Source: Paracoccaceae bacterium (GTDB lineage Bacteria; Pseudomonadota; Alphaproteobacteria; Rhodobacterales; Rhodobacteraceae). Taken from it: 64,000 bases of DNA. The stretch lies in NCBI GenBank assembly GCA_902602765.1, contig CACKSH010000009.1, positions 19,233 through 83,232 on the forward strand. The letters are read 5' to 3'. Below the pieces are notes generated by a model that was not told the origin of the DNA, did no database searches, and was given only the letters and a program-made list of their open reading frames with translations. Below, piece after piece: positions 55,120-63,998 of this stretch (the first letter of the stretch is position 1; every line of letters starts with the position of its first letter). Position numbers and translations under genes: made by a program.

Positions 55120-57906
55120 TTAGCTTTGCCCCTGTAAAATAATATTTGGGCCTTTCTCTACAGGAGATTTGATTTCTGGAAATGTGGGTTCGCTTGAAGA
55201 AGGTGGCTTTACTTTTTCTAATTTAACTCTGAGGTCAAACCAAGCAGCTTGCCCCGTAATAGGATCGGAGTTCGCCCATCGCAAACCATCTCCTTTGGGG
55301 GGTAAGAGCTCATGTATCAGGTGGTTAAGTAAAAATCCTTTTCTTGCTTCTGGAGCATTCTTATCTAATGCCCAAGTTCCTTTACGTTTTCCAATCGCAT
55401 TCCATGTCCAAACAGTCTGTTCGTTAAGAGCGGCCATCTCGGCTACAGGTACAGTTATTGAGCCGTTGACAGATGTTAACTGTACCCAGTCACCGTCCTT
55501 CAAGGAATGTGATATCATTAGTTTTGACGGAATATATAGCGGATTAACGCCGTGGATTTGACGGAGCCAAGCATTTTGTGTTCCCCATGAATGGTACATC
55601 GCCATCGGCCGCTGTGTTAATGCATGTAGTGTAAACTCGTCTTTATCAACTAATGTTTCTTCGAAAGGTGGGTACCAAATTGGAAGTGGATCCATACTTT
55701 TCAAAATACGCTCACGCAGATGTTCTGGTGGCTGTGTTTTACCATGCCCAAGAGCCGCTAATTGAAATTTTCGCATTGGTTCAACATATAAAGAAAATAA
55801 ATAAGGTTGAGGCTGGTCATACAAACCCGTATCTACAGCCCAATTTTGATAATCAAGGTTCCATGGTTTATAATAAGCAGCATTTTGGGGGATATGTTTA
55901 GTCCAAAACCCACCATTTTTTATATACTGGTTTAGTTGATTTGGATTGGGCGAACCCTTTCCAGTATCTTCTTTCGAACGCCAGCCTGCCAGTGGGCCAA
56001 TCCCGGGTTTTCGTTCATGATTTACTATATAATCTGCATAGTCTTTAAACCTTGCGTTACCGTCATCATCGATAAAACCTGGTAGTTTAAGCCTTGCCCC
56101 CAGATCACATAAGACGCTTTGGAAGCCTCTGACGTCTCTATCTGGCGCTATTACTGGCCACCTAATGGAGTCTGCTACAGCATCGGCTTCACATATGGGT
56201 CTATCAAGTAAGCTAATACAATCATGTCTCTCTAAATAAGTTGTGTCTGGTAAAATCAGGTCCGCATAAGCAACCATTTCAGAGCTGTAAGCATCTGAAT
56301 AAATGATGTGAGGTATAACATAATCCCCATTATCATTCTTGTCAGTTAGCATATCAATAACACCTTTTGTATTCATTGAGCTATTCCAACTCATATTTGC
56401 CATATACATAAATAATGTATCAATTTTGTAAGGGTCACCTGCATGTGCGTTCGAAATCACCATATGCATCAAGCCGTGTGCTGACATGGGATTTTCCCAT
56501 GTAAATGCCTTATCGATGCGAGCTGGAGTACCATCTTCCTTGAGGCAAAGATCATCAGGTCCATGAACAAATCCTAAATGTGGACCATCGAGAGGAGCGC
56601 CGGGAGTAACCTTACAATGTGGCTTTGGATGTATTGAACTTGGTTTAGGGTAAGGTGGCTTAAACCGAAAGCCTCCTGGCACCTCTACCGTACCAAGAAT
56701 AATTTGTAGTACATGCAACGCTCTACAGGTTTGGAAACCATTGGAATGTGCTGAAATTCCGCGCATTGCATGAAAGGAAACAGGTCTCGCGAGCATTTTC
56801 TTATGTTTATTACCTCTAAAGTCTGTCCATTCTTGATTAATCTCAAAACTTTCTTCGAATGCAACGCGAGCAATTTCAGCGGCAATTGCTCTTATTTTTC
56901 CTGCTTTGATGCCTGTTCTTTCTGATACCGCTTCTGGGCTGAACTCATCTGACAAGTATTTCTCGATCATATGATAAAATACCGTCTGGTTACCTTTATG
57001 GTTGGCGGTTAAGCTGGGCTGAATATTTTTAGTATCAAATGCAACAAGTTTTCCCGACTTTTTGTCAATAACGAGCTCTTTATTATCTGCATCTTTTAAC
57101 AAAAGACCCGTCTCATTATCCACTAATGCAGGTGCATTGGTGAATTGGCTCAAGTAAACTAAATCAATTTTACCAGCCTTCAGTAAAAGATGTATAAGAG
57201 ACATTATAAATAGGCCGTCCGTTCCTGGTGTTATTCCTACCCAGTCGTCGGCGACGGCACTGTACCCGGTCCTTATAGGATTGACGCCTATAATTCTAGC
57301 TCCTTTAGCCTTTATCTTTCCTATACCCATTTTTATGGGGTTGCTGTCATGATCTTCTGCTACTCCAAATAGCATAAATAACTTAGTATGGTCCCAGTCG
57401 GGTTGTCCAAACTCCCAGAATGCCCCACCCATGGTATAAATACCCGCAGCAGCCATATTAACCGAGCAAAATCCGCCATGCGCGGCATAATTTGGTGTGC
57501 CAAAATTTTGTGCCCAAAAACTTGTAAAGGATTGAGATTGGTCCCTGCCAGTAAAAAACGCTAACTTTTCTGGATCCTTTTCACGGATTGGCTTTAACCA
57601 GGAAGTTGCAAGATTTAAAGCCTCGTCCCATGTAATTTCTTTAAATTGCCCTGATCCTCTTGGCCCAACCCGTGTGAGGGGAGATTTTAGTTTAGAAGGA
57701 GCATTTATCTGCATAATACCGGCGGAACCCTTTGCACATAGTACTCCTTGGTTCACAGGATGGTCTTTATTACCCTCTATATAAGCTACTTTGTCATTTT
57801 TAATGTGTACGTCTATCCCGCAACGGCAGGCGCACATATAGCATGTGGTTTTGCGGATTTCATCGCTTAATTGTGGCGATGTGTCCAAATAAGGTTGGTC
57901 CGTCAT
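55120..57906 (-). CDS. soeA: Sulfite dehydrogenase molybdopterin subunit (SoeA-like)
   Basis: A DMSO reductase-family molybdoenzyme of 928 residues. The N-terminal 4Fe-4S site is C22-x2-C25-x3-C29-x27-C57. Cys147 in HGGFCSVNMAAAG is the probable molybdenum ligand. Bis-MGD-binding stretches follow (IIGVNPIRTGYSAVADDWVG, LILPDTTYLERHD, LNHLIHELLPPKGDGLRW at the C terminus). There is no twin-arginine signal, so the complex should face the cytoplasm, as known for SoeABC and unlike DmsABC. With xsc and pta upstream it would oxidise sulfite to sulfate. The gene starts 34 bp after pta. Sulfite as substrate is inferred from context. Confidence 0.85.
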   Translation of the reverse strand: MTDQPYLDTSPQLSDEIRKTTCYMCACRCGIDVHIKNDKVAYIEGNKDHPVNQGVLCAKGSAGIMQINAPSKLKSPLTRVGPRGSGQFKEITWDEALNLATSWLKPIREKDPEKLAFFTGRDQSQSFTSFWAQNFGTPNYAAHGGFCSVNMAAAGIYTMGGAFWEFGQPDWDHTKLFMLFGVAEDHDSNPIKMGIGKIKAKGARIIGVNPIRTGYSAVADDWVGITPGTDGLFIMSLIHLLLKAGKIDLVYLSQFTNAPALVDNETGLLLKDADNKELVIDKKSGKLVAFDTKNIQPSLTANHKGNQTVFYHMIEKYLSDEFSPEAVSERTGIKAGKIRAIAAEIARVAFEESFEINQEWTDFRGNKHKKMLARPVSFHAMRGISAHSNGFQTCRALHVLQIILGTVEVPGGFRFKPPYPKPSSIHPKPHCKVTPGAPLDGPHLGFVHGPDDLCLKEDGTPARIDKAFTWENPMSAHGLMHMVISNAHAGDPYKIDTLFMYMANMSWNSSMNTKGVIDMLTDKNDNGDYVIPHIIYSDAYSSEMVAYADLILPDTTYLERHDCISLLDRPICEADAVADSIRWPVIAPDRDVRGFQSVLCDLGARLKLPGFIDDDGNARFKDYADYIVNHERKPGIGPLAGWRSKEDTGKGSPNPNQLNQYIKNGGFWTKHIPQNAAYYKPWNLDYQNWAVDTGLYDQPQPYLFSLYVEPMRKFQLAALGHGKTQPPEHLRERILKSMDPLPIWYPPFEETLVDKDEFTLHALTQRPMAMYHSWGTQNAWLRQIHGVNPLYIPSKLMISHSLKDGDWVQLTSVNGSITVPVAEMAALNEQTVWTWNAIGKRKGTWALDKNAPEARKGFLLNHLIHELLPPKGDGLRWANSDPITGQAAWFDLRVKLEKVKPPSSSEPTFPEIKSPVEKGPNIILQGQS

Positions 57907-57940
57907 CTATGTACCTTGCCTGACTTTTCAAAATTATAGC

Positions 57941-58960
57941 TTAGTTGGAAACATCTTGTAGACGTGCAGCAGCCTGAAGTACAGTGACTGCAATCATTTG
58001 AGTAATGTCATGCGGCGATGCACCACGTGATAAATCGTTTGCTGGCTTTTCTAATCCTTGGAGAATTGGTCCATATGCTTCAGCTTCACCGATCCTTTGA
58101 GTAATTTTATATGCGATATTCCCTGCATCTAAATTGGGGAAGATCATCACATTTGCATTTCCTGCCACTTTTGAATCAGGCGCCTTTTTATTCCCAACTG
58201 CATAATCAATTGCGGCGTCGAATTGCAGCTCTCCATCGATAAGTAATTCAGGCTTTAGAGACTTTATTTTTTTTAACGCAGCAACTATTTTATCCACATT
58301 TTTATGTTTTGCACTTCCCTTGGTGGAAAAAGATAGTAAAGCAATTCTCGGATCTGTACTCAAAAGAGATTTGCAAGATTGGCTGGCTGCTATTGTTATG
58401 TCTACTAATTCATTCTCATCAGGTTCTATAATGAGGCCACAATCTGCATAGATCATAGGTGTGTGTGATTTTGGGAAAATTAAAAAACAACTTGAAACTG
58501 TGTCGAAGTTTGCAGCCTTTCCAATTACCCAAATAGCCGTTTTTATAACATTAGAGGTTGTCTCTATTGCTCCGCTCAAGGTCCCGTCTGCGTATCCATT
58601 TCTTACAAGCAAGGCAGCATATGTGAGGTTTGACGAAACTTGTTTTTCGGCTTCTTCAGCTGCTATACCCTTATGGTTTCTCAACTCATAATAAGACTTT
58701 GAAAATTCTTCTTTCAATGGAGATTTAATTGGATCGTGTAGATCAATATGATCTGGTCGCGAGCAGGGAAACTTAGCCAGCTGCTGTTTAATCTTATCTT
58801 CATTACCAATCAAAATTATTTTTGCAATGCCAAGGTTCACTGCTTGAACTGCTGCCTCTACAACTCGCGGTTCAGTACCTTCACTCAGAGATATTGTTAT
58901 AGGGTTGGATTTGGCTATTTGCATAGCCTTATCCAGTGGTCGCATTAGACCGGGTTGCAT
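57941..58960 (-). CDS. pta: Phosphate acetyltransferase
   Basis: Converts acetyl phosphate from Xsc to acetyl-CoA. The short, single-domain Pta is about 335-340 residues: ISLSEGTEPRVVEAAVQAVN, ADGTLSGAIETT, PMIYADCGLIIEPDENELVD, SFSTKGSAKHKNVDKI, and ANVMIFPNLDAGNIAYKITQ. The frame is open further upstream through the end of xsc. I choose ATG 58960, with 58945 (MRPLDKAM) as the next choice, because homologues begin near PLD. It runs 8 bp after the xsc stop. Confidence 0.92.
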   Translation of the reverse strand: MQPGLMRPLDKAMQIAKSNPITISLSEGTEPRVVEAAVQAVNLGIAKIILIGNEDKIKQQLAKFPCSRPDHIDLHDPIKSPLKEEFSKSYYELRNHKGIAAEEAEKQVSSNLTYAALLVRNGYADGTLSGAIETTSNVIKTAIWVIGKAANFDTVSSCFLIFPKSHTPMIYADCGLIIEPDENELVDITIAASQSCKSLLSTDPRIALLSFSTKGSAKHKNVDKIVAALKKIKSLKPELLIDGELQFDAAIDYAVGNKKAPDSKVAGNANVMIFPNLDAGNIAYKITQRIGEAEAYGPILQGLEKPANDLSRGASPHDITQMIAVTVLQAAARLQDVSN

Positions 58961-58967
58961 TTTAGAC

Positions 58968-60746
58968 TCAAACCGCTTGTTCTCGCATGTCGGAAACGGA
59001 TATACCTGCAATTGCAACTGGCTTTTTCATTGCATCGCGGCGGAAAGGCTCTCCTAATTCTTGATTAATCATCGCTTCAATTAAGGTGGTTTTCCCGTTT
59101 TCCATTTGATCTTTAATCGCGGTATGAAGTGCTTCTGTTAATTCATCCATAGTTTTCGCGACGACCCCTTGTAAGCCACACGCCTTGGCGATCCCGGCAT
59201 ACGACACCTGAGTATCCAATTCAGTGCCAACGAAATTATCATCGTACCAAAGCGTGGAGTTTCTCTTTTCAGCACCCCATTGGTAATTTCTAAAAACTAT
59301 TTGTGTTATAGCTGGCCACTCTTCTCTTCCAATAGCAGTTAGTTCATTTACTGCAATGCCAAATGCACCGTCTCCGGAAAAACCAACAACTGGAACATCT
59401 GGTCGTCCAATCTTAGCGCCAACCACTGATGGCAAGCCATAGCCACATGGACCAAAAAGACCTGGTGCCAAATATTTTCGTGTTTCCTCAAATGTTGGAT
59501 AAGCATTTCCAATAGCGCAGTTATTCCCAATGTCGGATGATATTATTGCTTCTTTTGGAAGCGCTGCTTGTATGGCCCTCCATGCTTTTCTAGGGGACAT
59601 CCAATCGGGCTTATCTGCTCGTGCCCGCTGGTTCCAGGTTGTGCCAGGATCATCTTCCTCATGATCCATTGAGCTTAGTTGCTGTGCCCATCTGGATTTT
59701 ATTTCTGCAATTTTTTGTTTTCTTCCAGTTCGGCCAAAGTCACCTGCGGTTTCAGATAAATTAGATAGTATCTTGTTGGCAACAAGTGCTGCGTCACCAA
59801 TTATTCCGACACTTACTTTCTTTGTTAAACCAATCCTATCAGGATTAATATCAACTTGAATTATTTTAGCATTTTCTGGCCAATAATCAATTCCGTATCC
59901 GGGCAGTGTTGAAAATGGGTTTAATCTTGTTCCTAAGCATAAAACGACATCAGCATCTTTGATTAATTCCATTGCAGCCTTGGAGCCGTTATATCCCAAT
60001 GGACCAGCAAAAAGAGGGTGTGAACCGGGAAATGCATCATTATGTTGATATCCAACACAAACTGCTGCGTCGAGGCGCTCCGCTAATGATTTGGACGCTT
60101 CTATAGCACCTTCGGATAAAACAACTCCAGCTCCGTTTAAGATTACAGGGTTCTTCGCAGAAGACAACATTTCAGCAGCCTTTGAGATTGCGTTATCACC
60201 GCCGCTGGGACGCTCAAATTCGACCATTGCTGGAAGATCTATTTCTACTACCTGAGTCCACATGTCGCGAGGTATATTAATTTGGGCTGGGGCAGAAGCT
60301 CGCTTTGCATTCATTATTACTCTGTTAAGAACTTCTACAATACGGGTTGGGTCTCTCACTTCCTCTTGGTAGGCGACCATATCCTCAAATAATTTCATTT
60401 GTTCAACTTCTTGGAATCCACCTTGTCCTATGGTTTTGTTTGCAGCTTGAGGCGTTATCAAAAGTAGGGGTGTGTGGTTCCAGTATGCAGTTTTCACGGC
60501 AGTAACAAAATTAGTAATCCCTGGCCCATTCTGCGCAATCATAACAGCCATTTTTCCAGTAGCTCTGGTATACCCGTCCGCCATCATTCCAGCAGAGCCT
60601 TCGTGAGCACAATCCCAAAAATTAATGCCGGCTGCAGGGAATAAGTCTGAAATTGGCATAAATGCAGATCCGATGATGCCAAAAGCATGTTTTATTCCAT
60701 GAGCTTGAAGCACTTTTATGAATGCTTCTTCGGTTGTCATTTTCAT
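58968..60746 (-). CDS. xsc: Sulfoacetaldehyde acetyltransferase
   Basis: Thiamine diphosphate enzyme splitting sulfoacetaldehyde with phosphate into sulfite and acetyl phosphate. The 592-residue protein has the Xsc-type start KMTTEEAFIKVLQAHGIKHA, the glutamate in CAHEGSAGMMADGYTRATG, and LFGPCGYGLPSVVGAKIG. The ThDP motif VVGFSGDGAFGIAVNEL is followed by NYQWGAEKRNSTLWYDDNFVGTE-like text. AGGAGA precedes the ATG. Acetolactate synthase is the other family; the QWGAEKRN segment, the pta gene downstream and tpa upstream make Xsc much more likely. Confidence 0.94.
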   Translation of the reverse strand: MKMTTEEAFIKVLQAHGIKHAFGIIGSAFMPISDLFPAAGINFWDCAHEGSAGMMADGYTRATGKMAVMIAQNGPGITNFVTAVKTAYWNHTPLLLITPQAANKTIGQGGFQEVEQMKLFEDMVAYQEEVRDPTRIVEVLNRVIMNAKRASAPAQINIPRDMWTQVVEIDLPAMVEFERPSGGDNAISKAAEMLSSAKNPVILNGAGVVLSEGAIEASKSLAERLDAAVCVGYQHNDAFPGSHPLFAGPLGYNGSKAAMELIKDADVVLCLGTRLNPFSTLPGYGIDYWPENAKIIQVDINPDRIGLTKKVSVGIIGDAALVANKILSNLSETAGDFGRTGRKQKIAEIKSRWAQQLSSMDHEEDDPGTTWNQRARADKPDWMSPRKAWRAIQAALPKEAIISSDIGNNCAIGNAYPTFEETRKYLAPGLFGPCGYGLPSVVGAKIGRPDVPVVGFSGDGAFGIAVNELTAIGREEWPAITQIVFRNYQWGAEKRNSTLWYDDNFVGTELDTQVSYAGIAKACGLQGVVAKTMDELTEALHTAIKDQMENGKTTLIEAMINQELGEPFRRDAMKKPVAIAGISVSDMREQAV

Positions 60747-60839
60747 TTTTTTCTCCTAAAAACATAAACCATAGGGATATAAACTTGAATATTTCACTTT
60801 GTTATTTTATATCGTTTCACCATCCTAGTAGACTAGAAA

Positions 60840-60995
60840 TCACTGCACTAGGACCAATACATATTGCTTAGCAACCAGTTCTCTTCCTACTGCAATTTTG
60901 TTCGTGGATTTTGATAAACAAGCTAGATTAGCGAAATTAACTGGGTGATTTTTACCCGCAATAAATGGATCATCTGGTTCGCTTACGAAATCCAT
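60840..60995 (-). CDS. Possible small protein between tpa and xsc (51 residues)
   Basis: An open frame from ATG 60993-60995 to a TGA at 60840 fills most of the 258-bp tpa-xsc spacer. The product has an acidic, proline-bearing start (MDFVSEPDDPFIAGKN) and a hydrophobic end. I do not recognise it. The N terminus faintly resembles the start of acyl-CoA ligases, which could mean a remnant. There is no strong ribosome site. It could also be chance. Confidence 0.25.
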   Translation of the reverse strand: MDFVSEPDDPFIAGKNHPVNFANLACLSKSTNKIAVGRELVAKQYVLVLVQ

Positions 60996-61004
60996 CTTTG
61001 ATAA

Positions 61005-62393
61005 TTAATTTCCAAAAATCTTCGTAAGTGATTTATCAACTGCATCAGTGATCTGGTCGATATCATCTGGCGTCGCAATAAGTGCTGGACTGAAGCACAA
61101 TGTATTATTTAGGCCGGGAAGGGAGCGGTTCGTCGCGCCGATCAGAACACCCTGTGCTGCGCAATCAGCAACAACAGCTTGCACCGATTTTTCATCCTCT
61201 GGTTCTTTTGTTTTGCGATCTTTTACCAATTCAGCTCCACAAAATAATCCTGAGCCTCTCACATCGCCAATGACGGGATGTTTTTCAGCTAGGTTATGGA
61301 GATTATCGATTATTCTCTCGCCCATTTTAATTGTATTATTTAGCAAGTTTTCGTCTTCAATTATTCTCATATTTTCTATAGCGGCTGTTGGTCCTGCGGT
61401 GCACCCACCAAAAGTAGAAATATCCCTGAAGTAATTCATTTTATCATTGGGATTATCTTTAAAGCTTTCAAAAACCTCTTCAGTGGTAACCAAACATGCA
61501 ATAGCGGCATAACCCGACGCCACACCCTTTGCCATTGTTACCATGTCCGGCTTAATCCCGTAGTTTTGATATCCAAACCATGTTCCAGTTCTGCCTAAGC
61601 CACATACCACCTCGTCAATATGCAGAAGTATATCGTATTTTTTGCAGATTTCTTGAACGCGGTCCCAATATCCTAGTGGAGGTGTTATCACCCCACCTCC
61701 TGCTGTTACAGGTTCAAGACATAAACCACCCACTGTACCGGGGCCTTCTGCTAGTATAACTTCTTCTATCGCATCGGCCGCACGCTTTCCGTATTCTTCG
61801 CCGCTTAAGTCCCATTGAGCTCTATATTCTAGACAGTGTGGGACGCGAACAAATCCAGGTGTATAGGGCCCGTATTGAGCGTTTCGCTCATCCTGTCCAC
61901 CAGCAGATAGGGCCGCTATTGTTGTTCCATGATAATCACGATCCCGATACAAAACCTTGTGTTTCTTACCACCATATTTTTTATGAGCAATCTGCCGAAC
62001 CATTTTAAATGCTTTTTCGTTAGCTTCGGATCCCGAGTTGCAGTAATAAACGCGAGATAGGCCAGGCATTTTATCAATAAGTTTTTCTGCAAACAAAGCA
62101 CCAGGCACTGATCCGGCTGCTCCAGCAAAGTAGTTCAACTTTAATAATTGATCGCGTACCGCGTTTGCTATGCTTTCTCTACCATAACCCACGTTAACCG
62201 TCCATACGCCTCCAGAAACGCCGTCGATGTGTTCTTTGCCGTTTTGATCCCAAACGCGCAAACCTTTCCCTTCAACGATGATTCTTGGTTCAGCAGTTTC
62301 GAAAGGTTTGTGTTGTATAAGGTGATGCCAAATGTGAGCCCTATCAGCCTCTACAACGTGGCTGATGTCATTCTGATTTAAATTGCCATCCAT
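61005..62393 (-). CDS. tpa: Taurine--pyruvate aminotransferase
   Basis: Class III PLP aminotransferase transferring the amino group of taurine to pyruvate, giving sulfoacetaldehyde and alanine. The 462-residue protein has HIDGVSGGVWTVNVGYGR, YYCNSGSEANEKAFKMVRQ, YRDRDYHGTTIAALSAGGQD, LLHIDEVVCGLGRTGTWFG and the PLP lysine in TMAKGVASGYA. AAGG lies upstream of the ATG. It starts the minus-strand block with xsc, pta and soeABC. The alanine it forms would be recycled to pyruvate by alanine dehydrogenase (ald, 24-25 kb). Confidence 0.93.
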   Translation of the reverse strand: MDGNLNQNDISHVVEADRAHIWHHLIQHKPFETAEPRIIVEGKGLRVWDQNGKEHIDGVSGGVWTVNVGYGRESIANAVRDQLLKLNYFAGAAGSVPGALFAEKLIDKMPGLSRVYYCNSGSEANEKAFKMVRQIAHKKYGGKKHKVLYRDRDYHGTTIAALSAGGQDERNAQYGPYTPGFVRVPHCLEYRAQWDLSGEEYGKRAADAIEEVILAEGPGTVGGLCLEPVTAGGGVITPPLGYWDRVQEICKKYDILLHIDEVVCGLGRTGTWFGYQNYGIKPDMVTMAKGVASGYAAIACLVTTEEVFESFKDNPNDKMNYFRDISTFGGCTAGPTAAIENMRIIEDENLLNNTIKMGERIIDNLHNLAEKHPVIGDVRGSGLFCGAELVKDRKTKEPEDEKSVQAVVADCAAQGVLIGATNRSLPGLNNTLCFSPALIATPDDIDQITDAVDKSLTKIFGN

Positions 62394-62696
62394 AAGAATA
62401 CCTTGCTTTAAAGTTGTTTTACCCGAACAATATATTTGACGTTAAAACATTTTTTAAAATAGGTCTAGAATTATACCGAGTGTATGGCTGAATGGTTCAT
62501 TTTGCCGCGCCGAAATACAAAATTAGATATATGTATTTTCAGCAGCTTTGCCATGTAAACTTCAAAAAGTAAAAAAAAATTATTTACAAACGGTAGATAA
62601 GTAATAAGTGCAAGTCTAATATTGGTCACTGTAAGAGCCTCTGTAGGTAATTGTTATTGTCAGTCTTAAAAGATATTCAACTTTAGCAGGTTAAAC
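62394..62696. other. Divergent spacer between tpa and the DegT-type gene
   Basis: About 300 bp of AT-rich DNA with no open frame I would support. It must carry the promoters of both divergent genes. I found no clear -35/-10 pair or repeat. A regulator site for tpa (TauR in known cases) would be expected here. Confidence 0.4.
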
Positions 62697-63875
62697 TTGA
62701 ACAACATTCCAAATACAAGTCAGGCTGATCCCATACCAGAGACTGCACGGTTAGAGATAGAAGAATTATTGTTAACCGGCGATCTGTTCCGCTACACGAA
62801 TGAACAGTCGCCTGTCTTAAACTTAGAACAAAACTTTGCTTTGAGAATTGGTTCGTCATACGCGCTAGCAGTTTCTTCCTGCTCCGCAGCTTTATTCTTA
62901 GCACTAAAGGCTTTGAATTTAGGTGAAAAGGCACGAGTTTTGATTCCAGCCTTCACTTTTGGCGCTGTTCCGTCTGCTGTTGTTCACGCAAACTGTGTTC
63001 CTGTCCTCTGCGAATGTGGGATGGATTATCGGATCGATATAGATGATTTCTTGTGTAAACTGGAGTCTGTTGATGCTGTGCTGATAAGTCATATGCGTGG
63101 ACACACCTCCGATATGGATAAAATCCTTTTCCATTGTGACAGATTGGAGTTACCTGTAATCGAGGACGCAGCCCACTCATTGGGTACCACTTGGAAAGGT
63201 AAAAATATTGGTACCTTCGGACAGTTTGGTTGTTTTTCATTTCAGTCTTATAAACTATTAAATTCTGGTGAAGGAGGGATGCTAGTTACAGATGATCCTG
63301 ACTATTTTGCAAAAGTTGTTGTAATGTCTGGTGCGTACGAGCACAACTGGAAGAAGCATCAAGGGGAAAAAGAATTTTTTGAAAAATGGCAAAATCTATT
63401 ACCACTTTTTAATATGCGGTTAAATAACCTCTCTGCAGCAATAGTAAATGCACAGTTACCTTATCTCAAGCAGAGAGTAGAAAATGGACGGCGTAATCAC
63501 GATATTACTGCAGCAAAGCTGAGCGGTAGCGAGTGGATACATGTGCCTGAAAAATTTGAGCACGAATCTCGCGCTCCCGACTCAATACAATTCAACCTTG
63601 TTGGTTTAACGCCACCAGAAGTTATTCAGTTTTGTGAAGTTATAAATACAATGGGTATAAAGCTGCAAATTTTCGGTCTCTCAAAAGATAATGCAAGAGC
63701 CTATTGGAATTGGGATTTTTTACCGGAAAAATATAATTTGCCAAAAACGCGCGAAATGTTAAGAAACGCTTGCGATGTAAGGCTTCCTGCTCAACTAAGC
63801 CTCAATGATTGTAAAAATATTGCTGAAATGATTTTAGAGGCCCTTCGGCAGGTTAAAAATAATGTCGCTGCGTGA
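62697..63875 (+). CDS. DegT/DnrJ/EryC1/StrS-family aminotransferase
   Basis: PLP-dependent sugar or cyclitol aminotransferase family, 392 residues. SSYALAVSSCSAALFLALKA, LIPAFTFGAVPSAVVHANC, LPVIEDAAHSLGTTW and the PLP lysine in FSFQSYKLLNSGEGGMLVTD are the hallmarks. The start is a TTG at 62697 with AGCAGG upstream. It is divergent from tpa, so a role with taurine is possible but unproven; members also make amino sugars for surface polysaccharides. The substrate is unknown. Confidence 0.85.
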   Translation: MNNIPNTSQADPIPETARLEIEELLLTGDLFRYTNEQSPVLNLEQNFALRIGSSYALAVSSCSAALFLALKALNLGEKARVLIPAFTFGAVPSAVVHANCVPVLCECGMDYRIDIDDFLCKLESVDAVLISHMRGHTSDMDKILFHCDRLELPVIEDAAHSLGTTWKGKNIGTFGQFGCFSFQSYKLLNSGEGGMLVTDDPDYFAKVVVMSGAYEHNWKKHQGEKEFFEKWQNLLPLFNMRLNNLSAAIVNAQLPYLKQRVENGRRNHDITAAKLSGSEWIHVPEKFEHESRAPDSIQFNLVGLTPPEVIQFCEVINTMGIKLQIFGLSKDNARAYWNWDFLPEKYNLPKTREMLRNACDVRLPAQLSLNDCKNIAEMILEALRQVKNNVAA

Positions 63876-63923
63876 TAATCGGTTTAGCAAATCTAGAGTA
63901 TGCTTTACTCAGCTATAGTAAAT

Positions 63924-63998
63924 TTAATTAAAACTTCTTATTTCTCGGAAAGCCTCTTGGAGCCATGCGGCCTGCCGTAGCTCTTTTGCCCATCCACT
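63924..63998 (-). CDS. Possible 3' end of a gene entering from the right edge
   Basis: On the minus strand an open frame of 24 residues (SGWAKELRQAAWLQEAFREI and four more) ends at a TAA at 63924-63926. The composition looks like a helical protein end, and its position convergent to the DegT-type gene is normal. Too little is present to name it. Confidence 0.3.
   Translation of the reverse strand, partial: SGWAKELRQAAWLQEAFREIRSFN

Noticed and set aside
53449..57906. DMSO reductase DmsABC
   Set aside because: The families match, but SoeA lacks a Tat signal and the genes follow xsc and pta, so sulfite oxidation is the better reading.
58968..60746. Acetolactate synthase
   Set aside because: Same ThDP superfamily, but the Xsc-specific QWGAEKRN region and the tpa/pta context argue against it.
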